Shown piece after piece: positions 49,819 to 59,100 of a stretch of 64,000 nt of DNA (the first letter of the stretch is position 1; every line of letters begins with the position of its first letter). The stretch comes from an uncultured Anaeroplasmataceae bacterium. GTDB lineage: Bacteria > Bacillota_I > Bacilli_A > Acholeplasmatales > Anaeroplasmataceae. The DNA is taken from contig CATKXV010000001.1 of the NCBI GenBank assembly GCA_949840955.1, positions 1 to 64,000 on the forward strand, written 5' to 3'. The notes beneath the pieces were generated by a model. That model did no database searches. It was not told the origin of the DNA and saw nothing but the letters and a program-made list of their open reading frames with translations. The translations under genes were made by a program, and so were the position numbers.

Positions 49819-49944
49819 CAAGTTATAGGGGAGTAGTTTGCTAGCAATAGTAGTTGGCCTACATCATGGGTTATCCCAGGTTCAACTTTAAAAAACGAGA
49901 CTTATGCTTATTATAGAGATATAATAGGTATAGGTCTTTTATTT
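49819..49944 (+). ncRNA. yybP-ykoY-type manganese riboswitch with terminator
   Basis: The aptamer contains the conserved GGGGAGTAG (49828-49836), a first hairpin around TTGCTAGCAA, then AGTTG with ACATCA (the CGUCA-type loop), TGGG/CCCA, and CAACT closing the second arm. CGAGACTT (49896-49903) closes P1 against AAGT at 49820. AGACTTATGC onward (49898) also forms a long terminator with TATAATAGGTATAGGTCT and a T-run to about 49944. The two structures compete for AGACTT, so Mn binding should block termination. Downstream genes are cation exporters. Confidence 0.82.
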
Positions 49945-49960
49945 TTAGGAGGTAGTAAAA

Positions 49961-50998
49961 ATGTTGCCAAGCTTAGATATGTTTCAATGGTGGAGCTGGA
50001 TTGTTTGTATTGTATTGCTTATTTTAGGAATATTTTTCTTAGTCAAGTTTTCAGATATATTTGTAGATGCATCCTCATCTATCGCTAAAAGATTTCATAT
50101 ATCAGAAATGATTATTGGACTTACTATCGTGGCCTTTGGCACAAGCTGTCCTGAGCTTGCCGTTTCCGTTTCTGATTCTATAACCTGCCTTTTAGAGGGT
50201 GGAAATGCAAATGTTGCTATAGGAAATGTAGTTGGATCTAATATTTGTAACCTATTGCTTGTATTAGGCTTTAGTGCTATTTTTACACCCATTCTAATAA
50301 AAAAGACAGTATGTAAAAAGGAATTTCCAATTTTGGTATTTGTAACAGCATTACTCGTAATTTTTGGATTATGCTTTAATTTGAATGGAGTTTATGCCAT
50401 ACTCCGGTGGGAAGGAAGCATCTTCATTTTACTTATTCTTGTTTATGTAGTTTACCTTGTATTTGATGCAAAGCGAATGATGAAATCAGGAATTGAAATG
50501 GAGGCAGAGGAAATTGCATTAATGCCAACGTGGAAATCCATTGTATTTGTTTTACTTGGGCTTGTAGGAATTGCTGTTGGTGGGGAAGCTGTTGTATATG
50601 GTGCTAAAAATATTGCTGTTGGGGTTGGAGATATAGCTCATTTAAATCATGATTTGGTGGAATCCCTGGTGGGATTGACAATCGTTGCTGTAGGCACCTC
50701 ATTACCTGAGCTTGTTACAAGTATTGTTGCAGCGAAAAAGGGACAAAATGATATGGCCTTAGGAAATGTGATCGGTTCAAATATATTCAATATTTTATTT
50801 GTTTTAGGTATTGCTGGTACGATTAATCCTTTGACCGTAGGAAATCAAATTGTATTTGATTTGACAGTTATGATGATTTCTACATTGCTTGTATTTGGCT
50901 TATGTTTTTTCGGGAAAATCAATCGGAAATGTGGCGCTGCTTTATTAGGGTGCTATGCAGGATATTTAATATATTTAATCTGTAGAACGGTAATGTAA
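49961..50998 (+). CDS. CaCA-superfamily cation antiporter (YrbG-like), probably Mn/Ca exporter
   Basis: A 345-aa membrane antiporter of the Ca2+:cation type with about 10 helices. The two inverted alpha repeats are clear: TIVAFGTSCPELAVS with GNVVGSNICNLLLVLG near the start, and TIVAVGTSLPELVTS with GNVIGSNIFNILFVLG in the second half. Bacterial members exchange Na+ or K+ for Ca2+. Control by the Mn riboswitch suggests that it also, or mainly, exports Mn2+. AGGAGGTAG precedes the ATG, and mntP starts 1 base after its stop. Confidence 0.92.
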   Translation: MLPSLDMFQWWSWIVCIVLLILGIFFLVKFSDIFVDASSSIAKRFHISEMIIGLTIVAFGTSCPELAVSVSDSITCLLEGGNANVAIGNVVGSNICNLLLVLGFSAIFTPILIKKTVCKKEFPILVFVTALLVIFGLCFNLNGVYAILRWEGSIFILLILVYVVYLVFDAKRMMKSGIEMEAEEIALMPTWKSIVFVLLGLVGIAVGGEAVVYGAKNIAVGVGDIAHLNHDLVESLVGLTIVAVGTSLPELVTSIVAAKKGQNDMALGNVIGSNIFNILFVLGIAGTINPLTVGNQIVFDLTVMMISTLLVFGLCFFGKINRKCGAALLGCYAGYLIYLICRTVM

Positions 50999-50999
50999 T

Positions 51000-51599
51000 A
51001 TGTGGCAGCTTATACTTAATGGTCTTTTTTTAGGAATTGCTTTAACTATGGATGCCTTTAGTGTATCGATAGCTGATGGGCTTAATGAGCCAAATATGAA
51101 AAGAAGAAAAGCACTTATGATTGCTTCTACCTTTGCATTATTTCAATTTGCTATGCCTCTAATTGGATGGCTATGTGTTCATACGGTGATGGAAAGGTTT
51201 ATGGCATTTCGCTATTGGATACCCTGGATTGCATTAGTATTGCTCAGCTTGATTGGTGGCAAAATGATTTATGAAAATTTTAAGAAGAGGATACATCCAA
51301 TAGAAGAACAGAAGCCTCCTATGTCATTAGGCTATCTTGCTTTAGTTGTTCAAGGTATTGCGACCTCAATCGATGCACTATCTGTTGGTTTTACCATTGC
51401 AGAATATACTGTATATCAAGCTTTACTTACCTCAACAATTATTGCTGTTGTTACAGTTTTATTTTGTTTATTTGGCTTGTTTTTTGGAAAAAAAATATCA
51501 AATAAGTTATCTTCCTATGCAGAGCTAATCGGAGGAGTTATTCTTATAGGGATAGGCTTAGAAATCTTTATAAGCAATATGATAGAGCTTTATGGATAA
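51000..51599 (+). CDS. mntP: Manganese efflux pump MntP
   Basis: A 199-aa six-helix MntP exporter (formerly YebN/DUF204). The repeated Asp motifs are ALTMDAFSVSIADG in helix 1 and VQGIATSIDALSVGFT in helix 4, both needed for Mn2+ export in E. coli MntP. It is translationally coupled to the CaCA antiporter and lies behind the same Mn riboswitch, so the assignment is well supported by context. A terminator follows at 51638. Confidence 0.95.
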   Translation: MWQLILNGLFLGIALTMDAFSVSIADGLNEPNMKRRKALMIASTFALFQFAMPLIGWLCVHTVMERFMAFRYWIPWIALVLLSLIGGKMIYENFKKRIHPIEEQKPPMSLGYLALVVQGIATSIDALSVGFTIAEYTVYQALLTSTIIAVVTVLFCLFGLFFGKKISNKLSSYAELIGGVILIGIGLEIFISNMIELYG

Positions 51600-51637
51600 C
51601 GTATTAGGAAGTAAAATTAGAAATAGAGTACGAATAT

Positions 51638-51671
51638 AAACCGTTAAGACGACAAATCGTAACGGTTTTTT
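51638..51671 (+). terminator. Terminator after mntP
   Basis: AAACCGTTA (51638-51646) pairs perfectly with TAACGGTTT (51660-51668), with a T-run. Confidence 0.8.
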
Positions 51672-51680
51672 CATTTATCA

Positions 51681-51709
51681 TTGAAATCATAGGCTATTCA
51701 TTGTATAAT
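51681..51709 (+). promoter_or_regulatory. Promoter of the XRE-pot operon
   Basis: TTGAAA at 51681-51686, a 17-bp spacer, and TATAAT at 51704-51709. ATTGT-T-ACAAT (51713-51723), a perfect dyad, lies at the start site and may be the regulator's operator. Confidence 0.75.
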
Positions 51710-51788
51710 AGCATTGTTACAATAATTGTTTAGGAATTTCTAACCAAAAGTTTAGTAATAATAAACAAAAGGGGAGGTCTACTTTGGA

Positions 51789-52322
51789 ATGAATCTCGGA
51801 CTTAAAATCAAAGAAAAGAGAACCTTGCTGATGCTTACACAGGAGGAGCTAGCCAATCGATGTGAGCTTACAAAGGGATATATATCACAGCTTGAAAACA
51901 ATAAGGTATCCCCTTCGATAGAAACGTTAGAAATTATCTTAGATGTTTTAGGAACAAATTTTTCTGATTTTTTTCATGAAGAAACAGAAGAGCGAATCAT
52001 TTTTACGGAAGAAGAACAATATACAAAAGAATTTGACGGATATCGACAAACATGGCTCGTCCCCACCTCACAGGAGCATGCCTTAGAACCAATTTTCGTC
52101 GTTATTGATCCCCATAAGTTTACAATCCATGATTATCCTCATCCTGGGGAGGAATTTGGATATGTTATAGAAGGTGAAATCATGGTGCACTATGGGAATA
52201 TAAGGAAGCTTTGTAAAAAAGGAGAATCCTTTTATATCACGACAAACTCAACGCATTATTTAGAAAATCGTACGAATGCTCCTGCAAAACTGGTATGGGT
52301 ATCCACACCACCAAATTTTTAA
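51789..52322 (+). CDS. XRE-cupin regulator of polyamine transport (PuuR-like)
   Basis: A 177-aa protein with an N-terminal lambda-repressor-type HTH (LGLKIKEKRTLLMLTQEELA, LTKGYISQLENNKVSPSIET) and a C-terminal cupin domain (HPGEEFGYVIEGEIMVHYGN, KGESFYITTNSTHYLENRT). This fusion directly before potABCD is the common polyamine-responsive regulator of Firmicutes. GGGAGG lies about 10 bases before the ATG. potA begins 17 bases downstream, so it is first in the operon and probably autoregulated. Confidence 0.93.
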   Translation: MNLGLKIKEKRTLLMLTQEELANRCELTKGYISQLENNKVSPSIETLEIILDVLGTNFSDFFHEETEERIIFTEEEQYTKEFDGYRQTWLVPTSQEHALEPIFVVIDPHKFTIHDYPHPGEEFGYVIEGEIMVHYGNIRKLCKKGESFYITTNSTHYLENRTNAPAKLVWVSTPPNF

Positions 52323-52339
52323 TATATGAGGTATAGCAC

Positions 52340-53875
52340 ATGGCAAATAAATTAATTGAATTAAAGAATATACATAAGGAATTTAATGGAAATGTTGTTA
52401 TTGATGATTTTTCTTTATATGTCAACGAAAATGAATTCATTACCCTAGTTGGTCCATCTGGCTGTGGGAAAACGACAATTCTAAGGATGATCGGTGGCTT
52501 CGAAACACCGGATTATGGACAAATTGTTTTGGATGGAGTAACAATAAATAATATCCCTGCATATCAAAGGCCAATTAACACCGTTTTTCAGCGATATGCT
52601 CTGTTTCCCCATTTAAATGTTTTTGAAAATGTGGCTTTCGGATTGAAAAACTTTAGTAGAATTTTATCTGATTTGAAGAATAGTGTTGCAGCAAAATATG
52701 AGGAAGAAAAAACAAAATGCTTAAAAGAACTTCAAAGCAATCTCATATCTAAGGAAGAAAAAACAAGTCTTAAAAATCGTTTAAAGGAAATAAAAAATCA
52801 AATCAAGCAGGAAGTAAATGTTGAGAAAAATAAACTCATTGAAAGAAAGCTAGAAGAGGTTGAAAGAAAATATACTCCGTTACTTGAGGAACTCGATGCT
52901 CAAATTGATGTGGAGTGGGAAAAGGATGAAGAGGTAAAGGAAGCCAAAAAGAGAATCAAGGAAATTGAAGCCTTAATTGAAGAGCAGGTAAGCCAGGGAG
53001 TTTCCAATTCTAAAGCAACGAAGCCCTATGAGGCTGAGCTGAAAAAGTTGAAAAAGGTTGCTGTATGGAGTGAGCTAGAGCGCCTAGAATCCTTAAAAAA
53101 GCAAGCTTTAAAGGATAAGGCTTTAGAAATCAAATCGGCTAAGTCCTTAATGCTAAATAAAAAGCAAATTAAAGAAAAGGTTTTGGAAGCCTTAAAAATG
53201 GTTAAGCTTGAAGGCTATGAGGATCGTAGGATTGATAAAATGAGTGGAGGCCAGCAGCAAAGAGTTGCGATTGCTAGAGCAATCGTAAATCGGCCTAGAA
53301 TTTTATTACTAGATGAATCCTTATCAGCTCTTGATTTAAAGCTACGTCAAGAGATGCAATATGAGCTTAAGGAGCTACAAAGAAAAGTAGGAATTACATT
53401 TATTTTTGTTACCCACGATCAGGAAGAGGCTTTGACTATGTCAGATACCATTGTTGTTATGGATAAGGGTGTTATTCAACAAATTGGTACACCTATGGAT
53501 ATTTACAACGAACCAAAAAATCGATTTGTTGCAAACTTTATTGGAGAATCAAATATCATCCGAGGTACCTATTTGGGAAATAAAAAGGTTCAATTTATGA
53601 ATCAGGTATTTGATTGTGTCGATGAGAATTTTGAAGTAGGAGAAGCCTGTGATGTTGTCATTCGGCCAGAGGATTTTGACAGGCTTGATCCAGCTAAGGC
53701 TAAGCTGGTCGGGATAGTTACAGATATTGTATTTAAGGGAGTACATTTTGAAATCTGTGCTGATGTTTGTGGAATGGAATTTGTTATCCATGATTATGAA
53801 ATTGCTAAGGTAGGAGATAAGATTGGACTTTCTGTAGATCCTTATGAAATCCATCTTATGAAGGTTCATGAATAG
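52340..53875 (+). CDS. potA: Spermidine/putrescine ABC transporter ATPase with large insertion
   Basis: A 511-aa PotA. Walker A GPSGCGKT at 38-45, Q-loop FQRYALFPH near 83-91, signature MSGGQQQR at 301-308, Walker B ILLLDE at 321-326, and a C-terminal TOBE-type domain ([12 protein letters not shown]). Between GLKN (about 104) and [11 protein letters not shown] (about 275) lies a Lys/Glu-rich coiled-coil insertion of about 165 residues replacing a short linker of usual PotA. The frame is continuous and motifs intact, so it is not a frameshift. I recall long PotA proteins in mycoplasmas, unchecked. Its last codons overlap potB. Confidence 0.93.
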   Translation: MANKLIELKNIHKEFNGNVVIDDFSLYVNENEFITLVGPSGCGKTTILRMIGGFETPDYGQIVLDGVTINNIPAYQRPINTVFQRYALFPHLNVFENVAFGLKNFSRILSDLKNSVAAKYEEEKTKCLKELQSNLISKEEKTSLKNRLKEIKNQIKQEVNVEKNKLIERKLEEVERKYTPLLEELDAQIDVEWEKDEEVKEAKKRIKEIEALIEEQVSQGVSNSKATKPYEAELKKLKKVAVWSELERLESLKKQALKDKALEIKSAKSLMLNKKQIKEKVLEALKMVKLEGYEDRRIDKMSGGQQQRVAIARAIVNRPRILLLDESLSALDLKLRQEMQYELKELQRKVGITFIFVTHDQEEALTMSDTIVVMDKGVIQQIGTPMDIYNEPKNRFVANFIGESNIIRGTYLGNKKVQFMNQVFDCVDENFEVGEACDVVIRPEDFDRLDPAKAKLVGIVTDIVFKGVHFEICADVCGMEFVIHDYEIAKVGDKIGLSVDPYEIHLMKVHE

Positions 53876-54713
53876 CTTTAAAAAATATTCGATACCCTAC
53901 TTTGTATGGATGATTATTTTTACAGGAATCCCTTTGCTCCTGATGATTCTTTTTGCATTTTCCACTATAGAAACCTTTTCTGTTTATAATTTCAGCTTTA
54001 CAGAGTATGAGTTTACCTTTCAAAATTTTGCAACCTTAGCGGATATGGCCTTTTTAAAGGCTTTTGGAAGAAGTATTTTTTATGCGCTTATTGCAACAAT
54101 TTTATGCATTCTCATTGGATATCCCATTGCTTATTTTTTATCCACCTCTAAGTTCAAGCATAAATATTTGTTATTATTGATTTTCATAATGCCAATGTGG
54201 ACGAATATGCTTTTAAGAATTCAAACCATCAATAACCTGTTATCTGAAAATAGCTTTTTATCCAATGTGTTTCATATTTCAATCAATTTAACGAATTATA
54301 AGTCTTTAAAAATTATATTTGTTATGACAATTGTGTATTTACCCTTTATGATTTTACCGATTTATACAGTGCTAGAAAAAATCGATAAATCCTTTGTAGA
54401 GGCTTCAAATGATTTGGGTGCAAATTCAAGGAAAAGCTTTTTAAAAATAACCCTTCCTTTAAGCTTTAAGGGCGTTGTTTCGGGAATTATGATGGTATTC
54501 CTACCCGCCGCTATGGGCTTTACTATTCCTCAAATTGTTACCAATGGAGATCCGTCATACCGTATGGTCGGTCAGCTGATAGAGCGACAGTTTAAATCCT
54601 CTCATACCTTCTTTAATATAGGAAGCTTGTGGAGCTTGATTATAATTATTTTTGTTTTAGGATCCTTATATATTATTTCAAAAATTGATGAGGAAGGAGA
54701 GACATTGCTATGA
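53868..54713 (+). CDS. potB: Polyamine ABC transporter permease PotB
   Basis: A 281-aa six-helix permease of the spermidine/putrescine importer. The cytoplasmic EAA loop reads [20 protein letters not shown], contacting PotA. The start overlaps the potA end and the stop overlaps the potC start (ATGA), so PotA, PotB and PotC are translationally coupled. Confidence 0.93.
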   Translation: MNSFKKYSIPYFVWMIIFTGIPLLLMILFAFSTIETFSVYNFSFTEYEFTFQNFATLADMAFLKAFGRSIFYALIATILCILIGYPIAYFLSTSKFKHKYLLLLIFIMPMWTNMLLRIQTINNLLSENSFLSNVFHISINLTNYKSLKIIFVMTIVYLPFMILPIYTVLEKIDKSFVEASNDLGANSRKSFLKITLPLSFKGVVSGIMMVFLPAAMGFTIPQIVTNGDPSYRMVGQLIERQFKSSHTFFNIGSLWSLIIIIFVLGSLYIISKIDEEGETLL

Positions 54714-55573
54714 TGGAAGAAAGAATTCGAGTTGAAATTCCCAAATCAGCCATTGCGAAAAATGTTGCGAAAAAAATAGCCATTGCCTTATTTTTTGCTG
54801 TTGTTTTAGCGATTACCTATATTCCTATCCTTGTTATTGCCTTGACCTCCTTTTCTACACATACAAGCGGGTATCAAATGCCAGGAGTTACGGCAAAATG
54901 GTATGGGATGCTTATTACAAATAAAACCTTATTCAAGGCGATTTTATTTACCCTAGAAATTACGGTTTTATCTACTATTATTTCCACCATTTTTGGTACC
55001 TTTTCAGCCATAGGCATCAATGCCTTAAATAGAAAAAGAAGAAAGCAGATGATTATGCTAAATAATGTTCCAATATTAAATGCGGATATTGTAACAGCAG
55101 CATTTCTCTTACTTATTTTTCAGGTTTTATCTATTGTATTCCAGGTGAATTTGATTTCTCAATATGGTAAGCTTACGACCTTAATAGCACATGTTTTGTT
55201 TTCAACACCATATGTCGTATTATCGGTATTGCCTAAGCTTTCTAAGGATAATGATTTATATGATGCAGCCTTAGATTTAGGCTGTAGTCCTAAGGAGGCC
55301 TTAGATAAGGTGATTCTTCCTAATATTAGAACAGGAATATTTTCAGGAGCACTGCTTGCCTTTACCATGAGTATAGATGATTTTATAATTACCTATTTTG
55401 TAAGCGGAAGTCAGCAAAATTTTTCTACTTGGCTTTACGGGAACCTGAAGCAACAAAGAAACGGCCAGTGGAATCAGGCCTGTGCCTATAATACAATTCT
55501 TATGGGAATTACCTTCGTAGGAATTATCGCTTATCAGCTGATACAATATCGAAAGAAGGTGGAAAAAAAGTGA
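54710..55573 (+). CDS. potC: Polyamine ABC transporter permease PotC
   Basis: A 287-aa partner permease of PotB with six helices. The EAA loop is DAALDLGCSPKEALDKVILP, followed by a helix with ALLAFTMSIDDFIITYF, a hallmark of PotC. The start at 54710 overlaps the potB stop (an adjacent in-frame ATG at 54713 is equally possible). The stop overlaps the GTG of potD. Confidence 0.93.
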   Translation: MMEERIRVEIPKSAIAKNVAKKIAIALFFAVVLAITYIPILVIALTSFSTHTSGYQMPGVTAKWYGMLITNKTLFKAILFTLEITVLSTIISTIFGTFSAIGINALNRKRRKQMIMLNNVPILNADIVTAAFLLLIFQVLSIVFQVNLISQYGKLTTLIAHVLFSTPYVVLSVLPKLSKDNDLYDAALDLGCSPKEALDKVILPNIRTGIFSGALLAFTMSIDDFIITYFVSGSQQNFSTWLYGNLKQQRNGQWNQACAYNTILMGITFVGIIAYQLIQYRKKVEKK

Positions 55574-56688
55574 AAAAGCTTTTTGGACTTTTAGCCTTAG
55601 CTGTCATTGTTTTAGTTTTTGTTTTTACTGGAAGCGGAAAAGGAGCAGATCTCCTTATCTTAAATTGGGGAGATTATTTATCAAGTGAAATCGTTCAGGC
55701 CTTTGAGGAAGAATACGGTGTAACTGTAAAAGAAGTCAACGTTGAATCTAATGAACAAATGTATCAAAATATTATCAACCAAAATGCGGAATATGATTTA
55801 GTTATTCCTTCAGACTATATGCTAGATCAAATGAAGGAGGAGGGATTAATTTTAGAATTGGATTATTCGAAGCTAGATAATTATAGGGAGGATATCTTTG
55901 TTCCTGAATTACAAAAATTAATGGATTCAAAGGATTGTGAACGATATAAGGGATATTATATTCCCTATTTTTGGGGCTCCCTAGGACTGATGTATTCTAC
56001 AAGAAAAGCTGGTGTAGAAGAGGCAGTATTGGCAAATGGATTTAAGGTTCTGTTTGAGCAAAACCTTCTTCCAACGGGATCAAAGGTGGGCATGTATAAT
56101 GTTTCTAGAGATGCTTTGGCAGCAGCAGAGCTCTATATGGGGTATTCCTTAAATACAACAGACGTAAAGAAAATTGAAGAATGCCTGATGCTATTAAAAA
56201 ATACACACTTTGATTATTGGGGTACAGATGAATTGAAAAAGGACATTTCTCAAGGAAATCTAGATGTTGCTTTAGTATATTCAGGAGATTTCTTTGATGC
56301 CTATTATTCAGATGTGGAAGCAGAACAATACCAAAATTTAGAGCATTACAATATCTATGCACCTAAGGAGCATAATAATGTTTTTTTTGATGGTATGGCA
56401 ATTCCTATAACCTCAACCAATCCAGAATTAGCCTATAAATTAATTGATTATATGCTGGTTTCAGAAAACTCATTGGAAAATACAAGTTTTGTAGGCTATT
56501 GTCCAACCTTGAATTCAGTATTCGAGGAGGTATTTCAATCTGAGGATTGGGAGGATGTAGCCTCAATTGATGCCTATAATCCAACATTGATTATGAATCA
56601 TCCAGATTCTATCGCTGAGGTTTATTGCTATTTAGGTGAAGAGGTTTACGCTTATATCGAATCCTTATTTATTACCATCACAAGCTAA
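55570..56688 (+). CDS. potD: Spermidine/putrescine-binding protein PotD
   Basis: A 372-aa substrate-binding protein: LNWGDYLSSEIVQAFEEEYG, VIPSDYMLDQMKEEGLILEL and YIPYFWGSLGLMYSTRKAG match PotD/PotF. The N-terminal hydrophobic segment (4-20, LFGLLALAVIVLVFVFTGSG) has no Cys, so no lipobox exists. It would remain anchored by an uncleaved helix or be released. This contrasts with the other surface proteins here, which have lipoboxes. The GTG start overlaps potC. Confidence 0.93.
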   Translation: MKKLFGLLALAVIVLVFVFTGSGKGADLLILNWGDYLSSEIVQAFEEEYGVTVKEVNVESNEQMYQNIINQNAEYDLVIPSDYMLDQMKEEGLILELDYSKLDNYREDIFVPELQKLMDSKDCERYKGYYIPYFWGSLGLMYSTRKAGVEEAVLANGFKVLFEQNLLPTGSKVGMYNVSRDALAAAELYMGYSLNTTDVKKIEECLMLLKNTHFDYWGTDELKKDISQGNLDVALVYSGDFFDAYYSDVEAEQYQNLEHYNIYAPKEHNNVFFDGMAIPITSTNPELAYKLIDYMLVSENSLENTSFVGYCPTLNSVFEEVFQSEDWEDVASIDAYNPTLIMNHPDSIAEVYCYLGEEVYAYIESLFITITS

Positions 56689-56689
56689 G

Positions 56690-56720
56690 AAATTCCCCTT
56701 AATGCTCTTAAGGGGAATTT
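56690..56720 (+). terminator. Terminator after potABCD
   Basis: AAATTCCCCTTAA (56690-56702) pairs perfectly with TTAAGGGGAATTT (56708-56720), 13 bp with a 5-base loop. The T-tract beyond the arm is short. Confidence 0.75.
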
Positions 56721-56782
56721 TATATAAAGGATTTAAAATTTTGGAAGAATATGTTACAATAGAATAGACTTGGAGGTGTACA

Positions 56783-57733
56783 ATGAAAAAAATTAAAAAG
56801 GATCGCTCAAAATATTTATATTATGTGATTGCCATTGGAGTTCTCCTTCTTTTTTTAATTATATTGATTAGCTCCTTATTGGATATAGGTGAAAAAATAA
56901 GAAAAATATCTCCTTATTTGGAATATGGATTTTATGCACTTGTCGTGTTATTATTTTATTTGGTTATCCTACAGCCGATTCTTATCATAGTGAAATCTCC
57001 TTCACTGTCTATAGCAACCTCCTTAGATCAAAATGATCCTAAGGCGGTAGCCATATATAAGAAGGTGGCTAAAAATATAGTAAGAAGCAATGAATTACCT
57101 CAGGAAGAGCAAATTTTGTTAACGCAATACAAAAACAAGCAAGAGCTTCTATTTAATCTGCAATATGTATTTGAGCATACGGTAAAGAACCAACTGAATC
57201 ATATTATTATTCATGATGCAAAAACGGTAATGATTTCTACAGCAATATGTCAAAGTGCAAGATTTGATATGGTTACTGTATTTGCAGTGAATGTCAAGAT
57301 GATTAAGGAGCTGGTTGTTCAATGTGGCTTTAGACCCTCAATGAAAAATTTGAGTAAGCTGACCATCAATGTTTTTGGTACAGCCTTAATTGCAGAAGGA
57401 TTAGAAAATTTAAAGCTAGAGGATATTATGCCAAAAAGCTCTTTAGATTTTTTAAACAATATGCCTTATTTAGGTGTTGTCCTAGAAAGCGTAATTCAAG
57501 GTGCTGCAAATGCTTTAATGACGCTTCGAATTGGCTGTGTATGCAGAAGATATCTTTTTAGTGATGGATCAGTTATTACAAAGGAAGATATAAGGAAGCA
57601 GGCCTATAAGGAAACCTTAAAGCTATTGCCTATGGTTGTTGCAGATACGATTGCCTTTTTCCCAAAAAGAATTGTACGCTTCTTTACAAATCGTAGAAAG
57701 CCTAAAGAGGAAGCAGAAGAAGTAGCTGATTGA
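56783..57733 (+). CDS. DUF697 (YcjF-like) membrane protein
   Basis: A 316-aa protein with two N-terminal helices (about 12-32 and 46-70), then a DUF697-type helical domain (about 150-300): AICQSARFDMVTVFAVNVKM, LSKLTINVFGTALIAEG and GAANALMTLRIGCVCRRYL. The C-terminus is basic and acidic in turn (RRKPKEEAEEVAD). Function unknown; E. coli YcjF is stress-linked. Start has GGAGGTG upstream. The convergent HD gene shares a bidirectional terminator. Confidence 0.7.
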   Translation: MKKIKKDRSKYLYYVIAIGVLLLFLIILISSLLDIGEKIRKISPYLEYGFYALVVLLFYLVILQPILIIVKSPSLSIATSLDQNDPKAVAIYKKVAKNIVRSNELPQEEQILLTQYKNKQELLFNLQYVFEHTVKNQLNHIIIHDAKTVMISTAICQSARFDMVTVFAVNVKMIKELVVQCGFRPSMKNLSKLTINVFGTALIAEGLENLKLEDIMPKSSLDFLNNMPYLGVVLESVIQGAANALMTLRIGCVCRRYLFSDGSVITKEDIRKQAYKETLKLLPMVVADTIAFFPKRIVRFFTNRRKPKEEAEEVAD

Positions 57734-57759
57734 AAAAAAGCCATTATTTGGCTTTTTTT
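57733..57759. terminator. Bidirectional terminator
   Basis: AAAAAAAGCCA (57733-57743) pairs perfectly with TGGCTTTTTTT (57749-57759). It overlaps the HD gene stop. Confidence 0.9.
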
Positions 57760-58241
57760 AATGCTCTTTTTTTAAGCTTTAGAGCCTTATAATCGGATTT
57801 TGCAGCAACTTTATCAAAGATGCAAATCAGCCATCCCTCCCTTGTTGTGGGTGGAATGAGGGTAAGAGGAAACATATGATGAGCCATATGTCTTTGCTCC
57901 CTTTTATTGATTTGAAATAGCCTTTTGGCATTCTTTATTGCCTTTTTTGGATGAAATAATCCATGCAAATGAACTCCATTATGCTTATCATGCCAATCAT
58001 AAAAATATAAATCATGAAATAAGGCAGCTCGAATGAGCTCCTTTAAATTCACTCTTTTTTTATGCTTTATGGCATAGACATAGGAAAGATAGGCAACCTT
58101 AATCACATGAGTATAAATGGAAATATTTCCATGATGGCGAAATTGCTTTAGTCTTAAAAAATCCTCTTTATAAATAATTTTATTTATGGTAGCAAAGAAG
58201 AAGTCCTTTTCTTCCTTTGATAGGTTATATTTTGTTCTCAT
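57744..58241 (-). CDS. HD-domain metal-dependent phosphohydrolase
   Basis: A 165-aa HD-domain protein. The metal-binding residues are visible: H in IYTHVIKVA near residue 44, HD in AALFHDLYF near 75, more His in HLHGLFHPK, and the final D in AAKSDYKAL. The HD domain fills nearly the whole protein, with a basic C-terminus. Such proteins hydrolyse nucleotides or phosphate monoesters; the substrate is unknown. It is on the minus strand, convergent with the DUF697 gene and divergent from an ABC operon. Confidence 0.85.
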   Translation of the reverse strand: MRTKYNLSKEEKDFFFATINKIIYKEDFLRLKQFRHHGNISIYTHVIKVAYLSYVYAIKHKKRVNLKELIRAALFHDLYFYDWHDKHNGVHLHGLFHPKKAIKNAKRLFQINKREQRHMAHHMFPLTLIPPTTREGWLICIFDKVAAKSDYKALKLKKRALKKAK

Positions 58242-58283
58242 ATTTATATTATATCTTATTTTTTTGATTTGAAAAGAAAAAAC

Positions 58284-58321
58284 TTATAAATTTATTGATG
58301 GGATAGTCCATAAATTTATAA
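58284..58321. promoter_or_regulatory. 12-bp inverted repeat between divergent genes
   Basis: TTATAAATTTAT (58284-58295) is perfectly complementary to ATAAATTTATAA (58310-58321), separated by 14 bases. It lies 16 bp upstream of the -35 of the ABC operon and 42 bp from the HD gene start. A bound regulator could affect either side; A/T-rich chance palindromy is the alternative. Confidence 0.4.
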
Positions 58322-58336
58322 AAAATGGTTCAAGCA

Positions 58337-58366
58337 ATTGTCATAATTTATTCTTTAGTGGTATAA
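58337..58366 (+). promoter_or_regulatory. Promoter of the MacB/FtsX-type operon
   Basis: TTGTCA at 58337-58342, an 18-bp spacer, and TATAAT at 58361-58366. Confidence 0.65.
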
Positions 58367-58398
58367 TAATTTATATTTTGTTTTTGAGGTGAAAAACT

Positions 58399-59100
58399 AT
58401 GCCTTTTATTGAAGTGAAAGAATTAAAAAAAGTATATGGTATGAAGGATACAATCATAACCGCATTAGATGGTGTATCTTTTACTTTAGAGCAGCATGAG
58501 TTGGTTGTAATTTTAGGAGCAAGTGGAGCTGGGAAATCGACCCTGTTGAATTTATTAGGTGGTATGGATTATGCAACGAGTGGTACCTATTTAGTAAATG
58601 GGAAGAATGTAACAGAGTATAGGGATAAGGAGCTTGCATTATTTAGAAGAAATCATGTAGGCTTTGTTTTTCAATTTTATAACCTGATGCCAAACCTTAC
58701 AGCCTATGAAAATGTAAAGTTGTCTATAACCCATACGAAGGATTCCATTGATCCAAGGGAGGCTTTAGAGCTTGTAGGCTTAGGAAATCGATTAAACAAT
58801 TTTCCTTCTAATCTATCAGGAGGAGAGCAGCAAAGGGTCTCTATAGCTAGAGCAATAGTGAAGAAGCCAGATATTTTACTATGTGATGAGCCAACAGGTG
58901 CATTAGATAGTAAAACAGGGAAAAGTATTTTAAAGCTTTTAAAAAGCTTAAGTGAAACAGGAAATCAGTGTGTTATCATTGTAACCCATAATGCCAATAT
59001 AGCTTTAGTTGCAGATCGGGTTATCCATCTAAGCGATGGAAAAATTATGAAGAATATAAAGAATGAACAGCCTCTTGATATTGAGGAAATCGAGTGGTAG
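58399..59100 (+). CDS. ABC transporter ATPase (MacB/LolD type)
   Basis: A 233-aa ATPase: Walker A GASGAGKST near residue 40, Q-loop FVFQFYNLMPNL, signature LSGGEQQRVSIARAI, Walker B ILLCDEPTGALDS. The LMPNLTAYENV pattern is typical of type VII ABC systems (LolD, MacB, BceA), which drive mechanotransmission and not transport across a channel. It overlaps the permease gene by 7 bases, and GAGGTGAAA precedes the ATG. Confidence 0.92.
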   Translation: MPFIEVKELKKVYGMKDTIITALDGVSFTLEQHELVVILGASGAGKSTLLNLLGGMDYATSGTYLVNGKNVTEYRDKELALFRRNHVGFVFQFYNLMPNLTAYENVKLSITHTKDSIDPREALELVGLGNRLNNFPSNLSGGEQQRVSIARAIVKKPDILLCDEPTGALDSKTGKSILKLLKSLSETGNQCVIIVTHNANIALVADRVIHLSDGKIMKNIKNEQPLDIEEIEW

